A model generated the notes under the pieces. That model ran no database searches. It was not told where the DNA came from and saw only the letters and a list, made by a program, of their open reading frames with translations. A stretch of 19,229 bases of DNA. Origin: Lachnospiraceae bacterium UBA7205. Lineage in GTDB: Bacteria > Bacillota > Clostridia > Lachnospirales > Lachnospiraceae. This document shows, one piece after another, positions 1-8,650 of this stretch (position 1 is its first letter; each line of letters begins with the position of its first letter). A program made the position numbers and the translations under genes. Where the stretch lies: the NCBI GenBank assembly GCA_002490665.1, contig DKUL01000044.1:1-19229 (forward strand), written 5' to 3'.

Positions 1-39
1 TCAATACTTTCGCCTGCAAGTACCAAAAATCCTATGGCA

Positions 40-2673
40 TTATTTTTTTATAGCCGCCTGTGCCGCCGCCAATCTAGCGATAGGCACTCTAAACGGTGAA
101 CAAGACACATAATCCAGCCCAATCTTATGGCAGAACTCTACGGAAGAAGGATCTCCACCGTGCTCGCCACAGATACCTACATGGAGCTTCGGATTCACCG
201 GCTTGCCGAGTTTCAGAGAAAGCTCCATCAACTTACCGACACCAGTCTGGTCAAGTTTTGCAAACGGATCATTCTCAAAAATCTTTGTATCATAGTACGC
301 ATTTAAGAACTTACCTGCGTCATCTCTTGAGAAACCGAATGTCATCTGTGTCAGGTCATTTGTACCGAAGCAGAAGAAGTCAGCTTCCTTCGCAATCTCC
401 TCAGCTGTAAGTGCAGCTCTTGGAATCTCGATCATTGTACCTACTTCATACTCTAACTGAATGCCTGCTGCTGCGATTTCAGCATCTGCTGTCTCAACAA
501 CAACCTTCTTTACAAATTTAAGCTCTTTTACTTCACATACAAGAGGAATCATAATCTCAGGCTTAACGTCCCAGTCAGCATGAGCCTTCTTTACCTCAAT
601 TGCTGCACGAATAACAGCCTTTGTCTGCATCTTGGCAATCTCAGGATACGTTACAGCAAGACGGCATCCTCTGTGACCCATCATCGGATTAAACTCGTGA
701 AGGGAAGCAATGATGTTCTTGATTTCCTCAACAGATTTGCCCTGTGCATTTGCGAGCTTCTCGATGTCAGCTTCCTCTGTCGGAACAAACTCATGAAGAG
801 GCGGATCAAGGAATCTGATTGTAACAGGATTTCCTTCCAGAGCCTCGTACAGTGCCTTGAAGTCACTCTGCTGGTAAGGAAGAATCTTCTCAAGTGCTGC
901 TTCTCTCTCCTCAACGGTATCAGAGCAGATCATCTCACGGAATGCAGCGATTCTGTCCTCTTCAAAGAACATATGCTCTGTACGGCAGAGACCGATACCT
1001 TCTGCCCCAAGCTCTCTTGCCTTCTTTGCATCTGCCGGCGTGTCTGCGTTTGTTCTTACCTTCAATGTCCTATACTTGTCAGCCCATGCCATAACCCTGC
1101 CGAACTCGCCAGCAATCTGTGCATCAACTGTTGGAATCTGACCATCGTAAATATTTCCTGTTGTACCGTCAATCGAGATGAAATCTCCCTCATGGTACTC
1201 TTTTCCTGCCAGTGTGAACTTCTTGTTCTCCTCGTCCATGGCAATGTCGCCACATCCAGATACACAGCATGTACCCATACCACGTGCAACAACGGCTGCG
1301 TGGGATGTCATACCGCCGCGGACTGTCAGGATACCCTGAGAAGCCTTCATACCTGTAATATCCTCCGGAGATGTCTCAAGACGTACAAGGACAACCTTCT
1401 CGCCTCTTGCATTCCAGTTCTCAGCATCCTCTGCTGTAAACACAATCTTACCACATGCAGCACCCGGTGAAGCGCCAAGTCCCTTTCCAGCCGGTGTAGC
1501 AGCCTTCAATGCTGCGGCATCAAACTGAGGATGCAGTAAGGTGTCAAGGTTACGAGGGTCGATCATGGCTACTGCCTCAGCCTCTGTCTTGTGTCCCTCA
1601 TCTACTAAATCGCAGGCAATCTTCAGAGCAGCCTGTGCAGTTCTCTTACCGTTGCGGCACTGTAACATATAGAGCTTCTTGTTCTCAACCGTAAACTCCA
1701 TATCCTGCATGTCATGATAATGGTTCTCGAGTGTCTCACAAACCTTGATAAACTCTGCATATGCCTCAGGGAACTCCTGCTCCATCTGTGCAATTGGCAT
1801 CGGTGTACGAACACCGGCAACCACGTCCTCGCCCTGTGCGTTCTTTAAGAACTCACCCATGAGCTTCTTCTCGCCTGTAGCCGGGTCACGTGTAAATGCG
1901 ACACCTGTACCAGACTCATTGTTTAAGTTACCAAACACCATCGGCATTACGTTTACAGCAGTACCCCACGAATAAGGGATATCGTTGTCACGACGGTATA
2001 CATTTGCACGAGGGTTGTCCCATGAACGGAACACAGCCTCAATAGCAAGCTTTAACTGCTCTACGGGATCAGAAGGGAAATCCTTGCCGAGCTGGTTCTT
2101 GTACTCAGCCTTAAACTGCTCTGCCAATGTCTTTAAGTCCGCTGCCGTGAGGTCTACGTCGTACTGAACGCCTTTCTCCTCTTTCATCTTGTCAATCAGC
2201 TGCTCGAAATACTTCTTACCAACTTCCATAACGACATCTGAGAACATCTGGATGAAACGTCTGTAAGAGTCATATACAAAGCGCTCGAATGCAGGATCCG
2301 GATTGCCCTTGATCATCGCATCAACCACTTCATCATTTAAACCAAGATTTAAGATAGTATCCATCATACCAGGCATAGATGCGCGCGCGCCGGAACGTAC
2401 AGATACAAGTAAAGGATTCTTCAGATCTCCGAATTTCTTTCCGTTTACTTCTTCCATCTCTTTTACGCCAGCCATAGCCTGCGCCATGATCTCGTCGTTA
2501 ATCTTACGTCCGTCTTCATAATACTGTGTGCAGGCTTCTGTCGTGATTGTGAAGCCCTGTGGTACAGGAAGTCCGATGCTTGTCATCTCTGCAAGGTTTG
2601 CACCCTTTCCACCGAGAAGATTGCGCATGCTCATGTCGCCTTCTTTGAATGAATATACCCACTTTTTACTCAT
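40..2673 (-). CDS. ppdK: Pyruvate, phosphate dikinase
   Basis: Cytoplasmic enzyme interconverting pyruvate, ATP and Pi with phosphoenolpyruvate, AMP and PPi. In anaerobic clostridia it usually serves PPi-linked glycolysis or PEP supply. The 877 residues are full length for the family. In order: an N-terminal nucleotide-binding domain (GGKGANL at about 21-27; VRSGARASMPGMMDT at about 92-106), the swivelling phosphohistidine domain with catalytic His458 in GGMTSHAAVVARG, and a C-terminal TIM-barrel PEP/pyruvate domain with GLCRTEHMFF (561-570), GTNDLTQMT (770-778) and the general-acid Cys835 in GICGEHGG. The ATG at 2673 follows AAAGGAG at good spacing. It is a monocistronic-looking last gene with its own strong promoter about 90 nt upstream. 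No terminator is visible in the 39 bases left of it. Assignment is essentially certain. Confidence 0.98.
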   Translation of the reverse strand: MSKKWVYSFKEGDMSMRNLLGGKGANLAEMTSIGLPVPQGFTITTEACTQYYEDGRKINDEIMAQAMAGVKEMEEVNGKKFGDLKNPLLVSVRSGARASMPGMMDTILNLGLNDEVVDAMIKGNPDPAFERFVYDSYRRFIQMFSDVVMEVGKKYFEQLIDKMKEEKGVQYDVDLTAADLKTLAEQFKAEYKNQLGKDFPSDPVEQLKLAIEAVFRSWDNPRANVYRRDNDIPYSWGTAVNVMPMVFGNLNNESGTGVAFTRDPATGEKKLMGEFLKNAQGEDVVAGVRTPMPIAQMEQEFPEAYAEFIKVCETLENHYHDMQDMEFTVENKKLYMLQCRNGKRTAQAALKIACDLVDEGHKTEAEAVAMIDPRNLDTLLHPQFDAAALKAATPAGKGLGASPGAACGKIVFTAEDAENWNARGEKVVLVRLETSPEDITGMKASQGILTVRGGMTSHAAVVARGMGTCCVSGCGDIAMDEENKKFTLAGKEYHEGDFISIDGTTGNIYDGQIPTVDAQIAGEFGRVMAWADKYRTLKVRTNADTPADAKKARELGAEGIGLCRTEHMFFEEDRIAAFREMICSDTVEEREAALEKILPYQQSDFKALYEALEGNPVTIRFLDPPLHEFVPTEEADIEKLANAQGKSVEEIKNIIASLHEFNPMMGHRGCRLAVTYPEIAKMQTKAVIRAAIEVKKAHADWDVKPEIMIPLVCEVKELKFVKKVVVETADAEIAAAGIQLEYEVGTMIEIPRAALTAEEIAKEADFFCFGTNDLTQMTFGFSRDDAGKFLNAYYDTKIFENDPFAKLDQTGVGKLMELSLKLGKPVNPKLHVGICGEHGGDPSSVEFCHKIGLDYVSCSPFRVPIARLAAAQAAIKK

Positions 2674-2760
2674 TGTTTTTCTCCTTTACTGATTGGTTAC
2701 TTTACATCGGTGCCCCTGTCATCCGAAAAATCCGATGCCAATGGCACATTGTATGTATAA

Positions 2761-2789
2761 ATGATAAACATAATATAGGTAATTGTCAA
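2761..2789 (-). promoter_or_regulatory. Sigma-A-type promoter of ppdK
   Basis: On the minus strand, a consensus -35 TTGACA (2784-2789) is separated by exactly 17 bp from -10 TATCAT (2761-2766). The transcribed leader of roughly 80 nt contains a short CATCGG/CCGATG complementary pair (2705-2710 and 2733-2738) that could form a weak hairpin. The match is seen in the sequence; activity is inferred. Confidence 0.8.
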
Positions 2790-2872
2790 TAATTTATCAA
2801 GGAATTTTTAAAAAATTTACCTTTTTTTCCAATTATTCTCTATTGATGGGTTACAGGCAGATACCATGTGTC

Positions 2873-3790
2873 CTACAATCTGACAATTATCTCTTTTTCT
2901 TTGTCAAACAGATACAGGGAATATGACAATATCTCCTCCATCTTTACCTGCGTATCATTAATTTCGCGTATCATGTTCTTTATGTCCTGGCTTTCATTGG
3001 CGTTTGTGACAGGAAGCAGCAGCAGTTCATGTATGGACGACGGAATAATATACAGGCTGCTGCCCAGCGCCTCCGCAAAATCCTTTATCAAATCGGGATA
3101 GATCATGCAGGCTGCCCCCTCCACCCTGCTTTTATTGCTAAGGACATACATCGGGACACTGTCCGCAAATTCCGCTATGCAGCCATCAAAACAAAATCCC
3201 TCCTGCTCATCTTCCTGCATGATTTCATATATGGCATCATTTATTCCCTTAATCTCATACCCCAGAATTCTCTGAGTGTTATCCTTAGCCGCCCGAAAAA
3301 GCTCCATAACCGGTATATCCCACAGCTTTATGTGCGCATTGTGAATCAGTATAGATGCTGTACCAAAGCACTCCTTTGCCACCAGGCACTGAAAAACAAC
3401 TGACAGATCAAGAAATTCCACATGTGGTATGTCCTCGAGCAATTCCTTGTTTTTCTCCGTATTGACCAGCTTGTAAACAATGTGTTCCTTGACGCAGGCA
3501 TAATTCATAAAGTATCTCATGTCCACGCTCTGGTTGACCTTGTTTCTGTAGTAAGTGTCCATCACGTCATTTACTACATTGACCAAAGTTGCCTCGCCGT
3601 TTTCATATGCTTCATAATAGTTATTGAGATAGATCGTGGGGGAAATATTGCTGTCGTCCTGCATTACCGTGAGTCCTCGCAGGATGACCCCGTTATTCTT
3701 TCTGACGTCATTAATCCTGACCTTGTAGCTTTCCCCTGCCCTTTTCTCGACTTCTTCCCTTACCAGTGTTGTAAAACTTGTAAATTCCAT
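2873..3790 (-). CDS. DUF5688 family protein
   Basis: Predicted soluble protein of 305 residues, recognised as the DUF5688 family common in Lachnospiraceae; its molecular function is unknown. It opens with MEFTSFTTLVREEVEKRAG. A central segment resembles others of the family (MRYFMNYACVKE and FLDLSVVFQCLV), followed by a stretch with YVLSNKSRVEGAACM and a hydrophobic IIPSSIHELLLLPV. No signal peptide, membrane segment or catalytic motif is apparent. The ATG at 3790 follows GGAG at about 10 nt spacing. It lies 30 nt after a possible small ORF and downstream of efp, so it may be co-transcribed with efp; no separate promoter stands out. No clear terminator separates it from the ppdK promoter. Confidence 0.8.
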   Translation of the reverse strand: MEFTSFTTLVREEVEKRAGESYKVRINDVRKNNGVILRGLTVMQDDSNISPTIYLNNYYEAYENGEATLVNVVNDVMDTYYRNKVNQSVDMRYFMNYACVKEHIVYKLVNTEKNKELLEDIPHVEFLDLSVVFQCLVAKECFGTASILIHNAHIKLWDIPVMELFRAAKDNTQRILGYEIKGINDAIYEIMQEDEQEGFCFDGCIAEFADSVPMYVLSNKSRVEGAACMIYPDLIKDFAEALGSSLYIIPSSIHELLLLPVTNANESQDIKNMIREINDTQVKMEEILSYSLYLFDKEKEIIVRL

Positions 3791-3819
3791 TAATTTTCTA
3801 CTCCTTTTTCCTCATCTTT

Positions 3820-3948
3820 TCATCCCTTCCCTGCCGTCTTTTCACACATGCCAAAGATAACATTCTCCTCCTGTTCGCCGCACATCGTGCAGCCAAACAA
3901 AAAAGACAACAAGAAATATTTTACATAATAAATAAAATCATTTCTCAT
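3820..3948 (-). CDS. Possible small Cys-containing protein (42 aa)
   Basis: Short open frame in the 187-nt gap between efp and the DUF5688 gene. It encodes 42 residues starting MRNDFIYYVKYFLLSFLFGC. The first 20 residues are hydrophobic with an early Arg and Lys, like a membrane anchor or signal peptide, and LFGC resembles a loose lipobox. Cys20 and Cys23 form a CxxC, with a third Cys at 36. The ATG at 3948 is preceded by GGAAG about 5 nt upstream, and an AGGA lies further up. No known family is recognised. Its position suits co-transcription with efp. Against it: the frame is short, the AT-rich start could give hydrophobic residues by chance, and I cannot test conservation. Confidence 0.35.
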   Translation of the reverse strand: MRNDFIYYVKYFLLSFLFGCTMCGEQEENVIFGMCEKTAGKG

Positions 3949-3977
3949 TGTCTTCCTATCCTGATATCACTTATCCA

Positions 3978-4535
3978 TTAAACCCTTGACAGATATTCGC
4001 CAGTCCTTGTGTCAATCTTGATGACGTCGTTTGTCTCGACAAACAGAGGGACATAGACGGTAGCGCCCGTCTCGACCGTAGCCGGCTTTGTCGCACCTGT
4101 GGCTGTGTCTCCCTTGAAGCCCGGCTCCGTGTCCGTGATGACAAGCTCCACAAACAGGGGCGGCTCAATCGCAAATACATTGCCGTTGTGAGAGCACACC
4201 TTAACCATCTCATTCTCTTTCACAAACTTAAGCGCATCGCCTACCTTGTCCACATTAAGCCCGATCTGCTCATAGTTCTCTGTATCCATAAAATAAAATA
4301 AATCGCCATCCTGATACAAATACTGCATCTCTTTTCTGTCAATACGTGCCTGTGGGCATTTTTCTGTCGGCCTGAATGTCTTCTCCACAACACCGCCACT
4401 GATAATATTCTTGAGCTTTGTCCTGACAAAAGCCGCTCCCTTACCTGGCTTCACATGCTGGAATTCGATAATCTGATAGATGCTGTTTTCATACTCTATC
4501 GTAATACCATTTCTGAAATCTCCTGCTGATATCAT
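3978..4535 (-). CDS. efp: Elongation factor P
   Basis: Translation factor that binds ribosomes stalled at consecutive prolines and promotes peptide-bond formation. The 185 residues are full length. The N-terminal KOW-like domain carries the conserved loop HVKPGKGAAFVRTKLKN (27-43) with Lys32 at the tip, the residue modified in Bacillus EF-P. The middle domain includes YLYQDGDLFYFMDTENYEQ. The C-terminal OB domain ends with the typical VPLFVETNDVIKIDTRTGEY-L. The ATG at 4535 follows GGAGG. It is downstream of aroQ, as in many Lachnospiraceae, but has its own promoter directly after the aroQ stop codon. Assignment is secure. Confidence 0.97.
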   Translation of the reverse strand: MISAGDFRNGITIEYENSIYQIIEFQHVKPGKGAAFVRTKLKNIISGGVVEKTFRPTEKCPQARIDRKEMQYLYQDGDLFYFMDTENYEQIGLNVDKVGDALKFVKENEMVKVCSHNGNVFAIEPPLFVELVITDTEPGFKGDTATGATKPATVETGATVYVPLFVETNDVIKIDTRTGEYLSRV

Positions 4536-4585
4536 AAAAACTATTCCTCCTAATATTCACTTTTCACGTTTACAATCCGTTAATC

Positions 4586-4614
4586 ATTTTATAACAAAAT
4601 GAGCAATATTTCAA
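4586..4614 (-). promoter_or_regulatory. Probable efp promoter
   Basis: On the minus strand, -35 TTGAAA (4609-4614) and -10 TAAAAT (4586-4591) are 17 bp apart, starting just after the aroQ stop codon at 4618. It would give efp a leader of about 45 nt with an AGGAGG ribosome site. No terminator is visible between aroQ and this promoter, so readthrough from the aro genes is also possible. Confidence 0.65.
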
Positions 4615-4617
4615 CTA

Positions 4618-5055
4618 TTATTTTTTACATTTCGCAAGAATAAAGTCAACCGCCATCAAATATCCGTCCAGCCCCTGTCCGTAAATCTGGTGGTCACACA
4701 CCTCCCTTGTGACAGAAACGTGCCGAAACTCCTCCCGCTGCATAATGTCTGAAATGTGAATTTCCACCTTGGGAACCGTAATGCTTGCCAGCGCATCCCG
4801 TATCGCATAGGAATAATGCGTGTATGCACCAGGATTGATGACAATGCCCTCCGTGCCGTCAAAATAGGACTCCTGTATCCTGTCGATGATTGCACCCTCG
4901 TGGTTGGACTGAAAGCATTCAATCTCGCATCCTGTCTCTTCTGCCTTGTTCTGTATCATATTAAGGAGGAAATTGTAGTCCTGTGTTCCATATATTCCCT
5001 TCTCCCTGATTCCAAGGAAATTCAGATTGGGTCCGTTAATTACTAAAAGTTTCAT
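4618..5055 (-). CDS. aroQ: Type II 3-dehydroquinate dehydratase
   Basis: Third step of the shikimate pathway, 3-dehydroquinate to 3-dehydroshikimate, by the type II enolate mechanism as a dodecamer. The 145 residues are normal for AroQ. Visible: INGPNLNFLG at the N-terminus, flexible-loop Arg16, catalytic Tyr22 (KGIYGTQDY), substrate-binding Asn74 and His80 in INPGAYTHYSYA, catalytic His100 in VEIHISD, and Arg111. The ATG at 5055 has AAAGGA 11 nt upstream. It follows aroK with a 49-nt gap in the same direction, so the shikimate genes probably form one transcript. Confidence 0.97.
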   Translation of the reverse strand: MKLLVINGPNLNFLGIREKGIYGTQDYNFLLNMIQNKAEETGCEIECFQSNHEGAIIDRIQESYFDGTEGIVINPGAYTHYSYAIRDALASITVPKVEIHISDIMQREEFRHVSVTREVCDHQIYGQGLDGYLMAVDFILAKCKK

Positions 5056-5104
5056 TTTTCGATATATCCTTTCCGGTTTTGTACTGCCTTTTATTTTTGC
5101 AAGC

Positions 5105-5620
5105 TCATTTCAGCCTGCATCTCTCTATGATTTCACTGGCTGTCTCTGCCTGTCTAAGTCCGTCCACATCCACAACGACAGCAGCACCCGCTTCATACAG
5201 TGGCTCCCTGATGGCAAGCATTTCCTCAATCCGTTTCATCGGATTCTCGCACTGCAAAAGCGGTCTTGCCGTGTCTTCTTTCACTCTGCCATAAATCGTT
5301 TCGGGACTTGCTTTCAGGTATACTACCCTGCCAAGCACTGCCAGTAGCCGTCTGTTTTCTTCCCGAATGGGCATTCCGCCCCCTGTCGCAATCACCATAT
5401 GGTCTCTTTTCGCGTCAATCATCTGCTTTAACAGTTCTGTCTCCATCACACGAAATGCCGCCTCGCCGTCATCTGCAAATATTTCATTGATGCTCCGGTG
5501 CTGCTGTTCCACAATCATCTCGTCAGTATCAACAAAGGTATATCCCAGACGCTTTGCAACATGCTTCCCGACAGTCGTCTTTCCGCAGCCCATATAACCT
5601 GTCAGTATAATATTTTCCAT
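5105..5620 (-). CDS. aroK: Shikimate kinase
   Basis: Phosphorylates shikimate to shikimate 3-phosphate with ATP; cytoplasmic NMP-kinase fold. The 171 residues are full length. Visible: Walker A GYMGCGKTTVGK (8-19), the shikimate-binding DTDEMI stretch near 32-37, FRVMETELL with an Arg for shikimate, ATGGGMPI (glycine-rich shikimate site), and the lid Arg in the DTARPLLQ segment. The ATG at 5620 follows GGAG, which lies inside the last codons of aroE; the gap to aroE is only 3 nt, so the two are probably translationally coupled. Confidence 0.97.
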   Translation of the reverse strand: MENIILTGYMGCGKTTVGKHVAKRLGYTFVDTDEMIVEQQHRSINEIFADDGEAAFRVMETELLKQMIDAKRDHMVIATGGGMPIREENRRLLAVLGRVVYLKASPETIYGRVKEDTARPLLQCENPMKRIEEMLAIREPLYEAGAAVVVDVDGLRQAETASEIIERCRLK

Positions 5621-5623
5621 CTG

Positions 5624-6502
5624 TCACTCCTGTCCAAGCTTCCCGCACAGCTTTTTATATACCCTGCCCGCACACGCATCCGGCACCTTGCAATCATTCC
5701 ACAGCTCAAACGCATCAATCCCCTGATACAAAAGCATTTTCAGCCCATTGTATGCCATGCCGCCATTTGCCCTTACAAGCCCCATGAATTTTGTTTCCCA
5801 TGGCGAATAAATAAGGTCATACCCATATTTTACATAGTGGTAAAAGTCACTATCCTCAATAACTGCATTGTCTGTGGCAGGCGCAAGACCTACGCTTGTA
5901 CACTGTATGACAACATACCGGTTTTCCAGTCCGGTTAATAGTTTCCTGTAATCAGAAAGCGCCATCGGCACTACAATGTCGGTTCCAAGCCCCCTGTTTA
6001 CCTCCGCAGCCACAGCCCCGGCTTTTGTGGCATTTCTATTCAGAAGGTATGTACTGCGTGCCCCGTTTGCGGCACACATATATGTAACGGCGCGCCCTAC
6101 ACCGCCGGCGCCAAGTATGATGACATCCTCATCCTTTATTGACACGCCGTCACTTTTCATGGCGCGCAAAAGCCCCGTAATATCTGTATTGTACCCCTTA
6201 TAGCCTTTGTCTGTGCGCACCAGTGTATTGACCGCCCCGATTTTTTCCGCAAGGCTGTCAATGTCATCCAAATATGCAATCACATCATTTTTATAAGGCA
6301 CCGTGACATTCATTCCCAGTAAATTCAGTCCAAAAGCGCCCTTTACGGCTGCTTCCAGCTGCCCGCCGTCCACAAAAAACGGCACATATGTCATGTTTAT
6401 CCCCATCTCCTGCGCAAGCGTATTGTGTATCACCGGAGACTGGGTATGTTCAACCGGATTGCCAATTAACCCGCATGTCCTTGTCTTTCCATCTATTTCC
6501 AT
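5624..6502 (-). CDS. aroE: Shikimate dehydrogenase
   Basis: NADP-linked reduction of 3-dehydroshikimate to shikimate. With the start at 6502 it is 292 residues, normal for AroE. It starts MEIDGKTRTCGLIGNPVEHT and has the substrate motif SPVIHN at 22-27. Catalytic Lys71 is in NVTVPYK and Asp107 in GYNTDITG. The dinucleotide loop is GAGGVGRA at 131-138. The open frame runs 50 codons further upstream, but that stretch overlaps yqeG and has no AroE similarity. The ATG at 6502 shares one base with the yqeG stop codon (TGATG), the usual sign of coupled translation. Confidence 0.96.
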   Translation of the reverse strand: MEIDGKTRTCGLIGNPVEHTQSPVIHNTLAQEMGINMTYVPFFVDGGQLEAAVKGAFGLNLLGMNVTVPYKNDVIAYLDDIDSLAEKIGAVNTLVRTDKGYKGYNTDITGLLRAMKSDGVSIKDEDVIILGAGGVGRAVTYMCAANGARSTYLLNRNATKAGAVAAEVNRGLGTDIVVPMALSDYRKLLTGLENRYVVIQCTSVGLAPATDNAVIEDSDFYHYVKYGYDLIYSPWETKFMGLVRANGGMAYNGLKMLLYQGIDAFELWNDCKVPDACAGRVYKKLCGKLGQE

Positions 6503-7017
6503 CAGCCTTTTCCCCCGCTTGTTCTTTTTTCCCGAAGATAACAGCCCAGAACGATTTTTTCCAGATACCGTTTCAGCACAATCTGTATTTCTTCCTTCGG
6601 GTGAATCGGTTTGACAAGTATTGCATAAATACCTGCCTTGTTTGCACCCCACACATCGGTAAAAATCTGGTCGCCGACAAAAAGGGTATTTTTCTCATTT
6701 GTTCCCATTCTCTGCATCGCCACCCTGTAATTCTCAGGATTTGGCTTCCCTGCCTTGTAAATATATGGCTCCCCGACGGCATCACAGAACATTTTCACCC
6801 GCGGCTCCTTGTTATTGGAAAGCATTGTGGTTTTGTAGCCGATACCTTTTAACCGCCGAAATAACGCAATCGCACGCTCGTCTGCCGGAAGCCCATGCGG
6901 AACAAGCGTGTTGTCAATATCAAATATAATGCCCCTGTATCCCTGTTCGTACTTTTTTTCAAAATCAATCAGGTATGTCGAGTCCAAATATTCCTTTGGA
7001 TAAAAGCGTCGAAACAT
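6502..7017 (-). CDS. yqeG: YqeG family HAD IIIA-type phosphatase
   Basis: Haloacid dehalogenase superfamily phosphatase, subfamily IIIA; the physiological substrate is unknown. With the start at 7017 it has 171 residues. Motif I is IIFDIDNTLVP with Asp33 and Asp35, motif II is MLSNNKE (Ser67), motif III is the Lys in KAGKPNP, and the acidic motif is VGDQIFTDVWGAN (114-126). I chose 7017 because GGAGGGG sits 7-8 nt upstream and the family usually starts near M-x-P-x-x-Y; the frame extends 22 codons further without support. It lies 37 nt after the second ATPase gene and overlaps aroE by one base, so it bridges the transporter ATPases and the shikimate genes. YqeG next to aro genes is common in this family of bacteria. 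Confidence 0.93.
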   Translation of the reverse strand: MFRRFYPKEYLDSTYLIDFEKKYEQGYRGIIFDIDNTLVPHGLPADERAIALFRRLKGIGYKTTMLSNNKEPRVKMFCDAVGEPYIYKAGKPNPENYRVAMQRMGTNEKNTLFVGDQIFTDVWGANKAGIYAILVKPIHPKEEIQIVLKRYLEKIVLGCYLREKRTSGGKG

Positions 7018-7054
7018 CAAAATTTCCCCTCCGTCTGGCATGTTTATCCGGCGG

Positions 7055-7819
7055 TCAGTGCGCATGAATATCTGCCGCCTCAAGCAAAAGCTTCGTATAG
7101 TCTGTTTTGGGACTGCCGTAGATGTCCTGCACGTTTCCCTGTTCCAGTATCTCGCCGTTTTTCATAATCAGCACCCTGTCACACATCTGGTACACAACAC
7201 GTAAATCGTGTGAAATGAAAAGCATCGATATGCCAAGCTCCCTGTGCAGCCTAAGCAAAAGCCTGATAATCTGAGCCTGTATGGTCACGTCAAGCGCCGA
7301 CACGGGCTCATCAGCAATCAGGAAATCCGTGTCGCACAAAAGCGCTGCCGCGATTGCGATGCGCTGCCGCTGCCCACCGGAAAGTTCTGTGGGATAGTGT
7401 TCCTTCAGCTTTGCATCAAGTCCCACACGCACAAGCATTTCGTCGACACGCCTTACACGCTCTTCCCTTGTCAAATGGGGCTTCATGCGAAGCGGTTCCT
7501 CAAGTATCCAGCCGATTTTCTTTGCAGGATTCAGGGAATTGTATGGATCCTGGAATACCATCTGCGGATTCGGGCAGTCCAGCGCCACCTCACCTTCGTA
7601 TTGTCTCTGCATCCCAAGAATTGCCTTTGCAAGCGATGTTTTGCCGCAGCCGCTCTCGCCGACAAGCCCCAGTATCTCTCCTCTTTTCATCTCAAAGCTT
7701 ACGTCCTTTAACACATGCTGCAGCTTTTTTTGAGGCCTTGCACGAAAGCGCTTCAACAGATTTTCCCTATTCTCATAATATACATTCAAATGACTCACAC
7801 TTAGAATATTTTCCATCAT
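7055..7819 (-). CDS. ABC transporter ATP-binding protein, OppF/DppF/NikE type
   Basis: Cytoplasmic ATPase subunit of a peptide/nickel (PepT-family) importer. 254 residues. Walker A GESGCGKTS (54-62), Q-loop MVFQDPYNSLNP, ABC signature LSGGQRQR (146-153), Walker B LIADEP (167-172), D-loop SALDV, and switch His204 in ISHD. It stops soon after the nucleotide-binding core, so it lacks the C-terminal extension typical of longer OppF/DppF proteins. This size is closer to NikE-like or short clostridial versions. Two in-frame ATGs open the gene; the first overlaps the upstream ATPase stop by 4 nt (ATGA), so the pair is translationally coupled. Substrate cannot be read from the ATPase. Confidence 0.93.
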   Translation of the reverse strand: MMENILSVSHLNVYYENRENLLKRFRARPQKKLQHVLKDVSFEMKRGEILGLVGESGCGKTSLAKAILGMQRQYEGEVALDCPNPQMVFQDPYNSLNPAKKIGWILEEPLRMKPHLTREERVRRVDEMLVRVGLDAKLKEHYPTELSGGQRQRIAIAAALLCDTDFLIADEPVSALDVTIQAQIIRLLLRLHRELGISMLFISHDLRVVYQMCDRVLIMKNGEILEQGNVQDIYGSPKTDYTKLLLEAADIHAH

Positions 7820-8628
7820 TCAATGTCCTTTAATTTTTCCAGTTTCGGAATGGCTTCGACAAGCTCCCTTGTGTAGCCCTCCTTTGGATTGCGAAATATT
7901 TCCTCTGTCCTGCCAGTCTCCACCATGCTGCCGTCATGCATCACGACAACCCTTTCGCAGAGACGTCTCACCAGACTTAGGTCGTGCGAAATAAAGAGGA
8001 TCGCCATATTTTTCTCTTTGTTCAGCCGCTGCAAAAGCTTTACAATCTGTAGCTGTATGGTCACGTCGAGCGCTGTAGTCGGCTCATCTGCTATCAGAAG
8101 TTTTGGCTCACAGATTATCGCCGAGGCAATCATTACGCGCTGACGCATGCCGCCGGAAAGTTCATGCGGATATTTATGATAGACAAGCTGCGGATTTACA
8201 AGCTCTACCTGTGAGAGCGCTTCTAGCGCACGCTGGCGGCGCTCCTCTTTTCCCATTTCCGGTCTGTGTATGCGAAGGCTTTCCTCCACCTGCCAGCCAA
8301 TGCGCCTGACCGGATTCAGCGATGTCATGGGCTCCTGGAATACAATGCCGATGTCATTTCCCTGAATCTGTCGGAGCGTTTTACGGCTCGCATGGAGAAG
8401 CTCTTTTCCCTCAAATAAAATTTCCCCCTCCGCTGTCATGTCATGACGGCGCAAAAGCCCTGCGACCGCCATCGCCGTCATGGACTTACCCGAGCCGGAT
8501 TCTCCGACAATCCCAAGGATGCCCCCCTGTTCCAGCGCTATGTCCAGATGATTTACAACACGTTCCGGTGCATCGTGGTCATGAAACTCGATATTCAGAT
8601 TTTCGACCTTTAACAATATATTGTCCAT
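7816..8628 (-). CDS. ABC transporter ATP-binding protein, OppD/DppD/NikD type
   Basis: First ATPase of the pair that would energise the permeases encoded about 3.5 kb upstream. 270 residues. Walker A GESGSGKS (42-49), Q-loop IVFQEPMTSLNPV, signature LSGGMRQR (157-164), Walker B LLIADEP (177-183), TTALDV, and switch His215. The C-terminal oligopeptide-transporter extension is absent, as in NikD-sized proteins. The ATG at 8628 follows AAAGGGA. In many genomes the five genes of this transporter type are contiguous; here the ATPases are separated from the permease genes by a PadR/DUF1700/DUF4097 cassette and have their own possible promoter. No other ATPase pair is in the window. Confidence 0.93.
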   Translation of the reverse strand: MDNILLKVENLNIEFHDHDAPERVVNHLDIALEQGGILGIVGESGSGKSMTAMAVAGLLRRHDMTAEGEILFEGKELLHASRKTLRQIQGNDIGIVFQEPMTSLNPVRRIGWQVEESLRIHRPEMGKEERRQRALEALSQVELVNPQLVYHKYPHELSGGMRQRVMIASAIICEPKLLIADEPTTALDVTIQLQIVKLLQRLNKEKNMAILFISHDLSLVRRLCERVVVMHDGSMVETGRTEEIFRNPKEGYTRELVEAIPKLEKLKDIE

Positions 8629-8650
8629 CTGTCCCTTTCATTTTTCCCGG

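Noticed and set aside
580..1470. Long plus-strand open frame of 296 codons inside ppdK
   Set aside because: It is antisense to a secure, highly conserved gene. Its Cys/Leu-rich product has no domain and no sensible ribosome site; it reflects codon bias of ppdK.
2805..2828. AT-rich palindrome near 2810 as a terminator of the DUF5688 gene
   Set aside because: The complementary A/T runs have no GC stem and lie just upstream of the ppdK -35; they do not make a convincing terminator.
6503..6652. 50-codon N-terminal extension of aroE
   Set aside because: It lies inside yqeG, has no AroE similarity, and the ATG at 6502 with the TGATG overlap is the better start.
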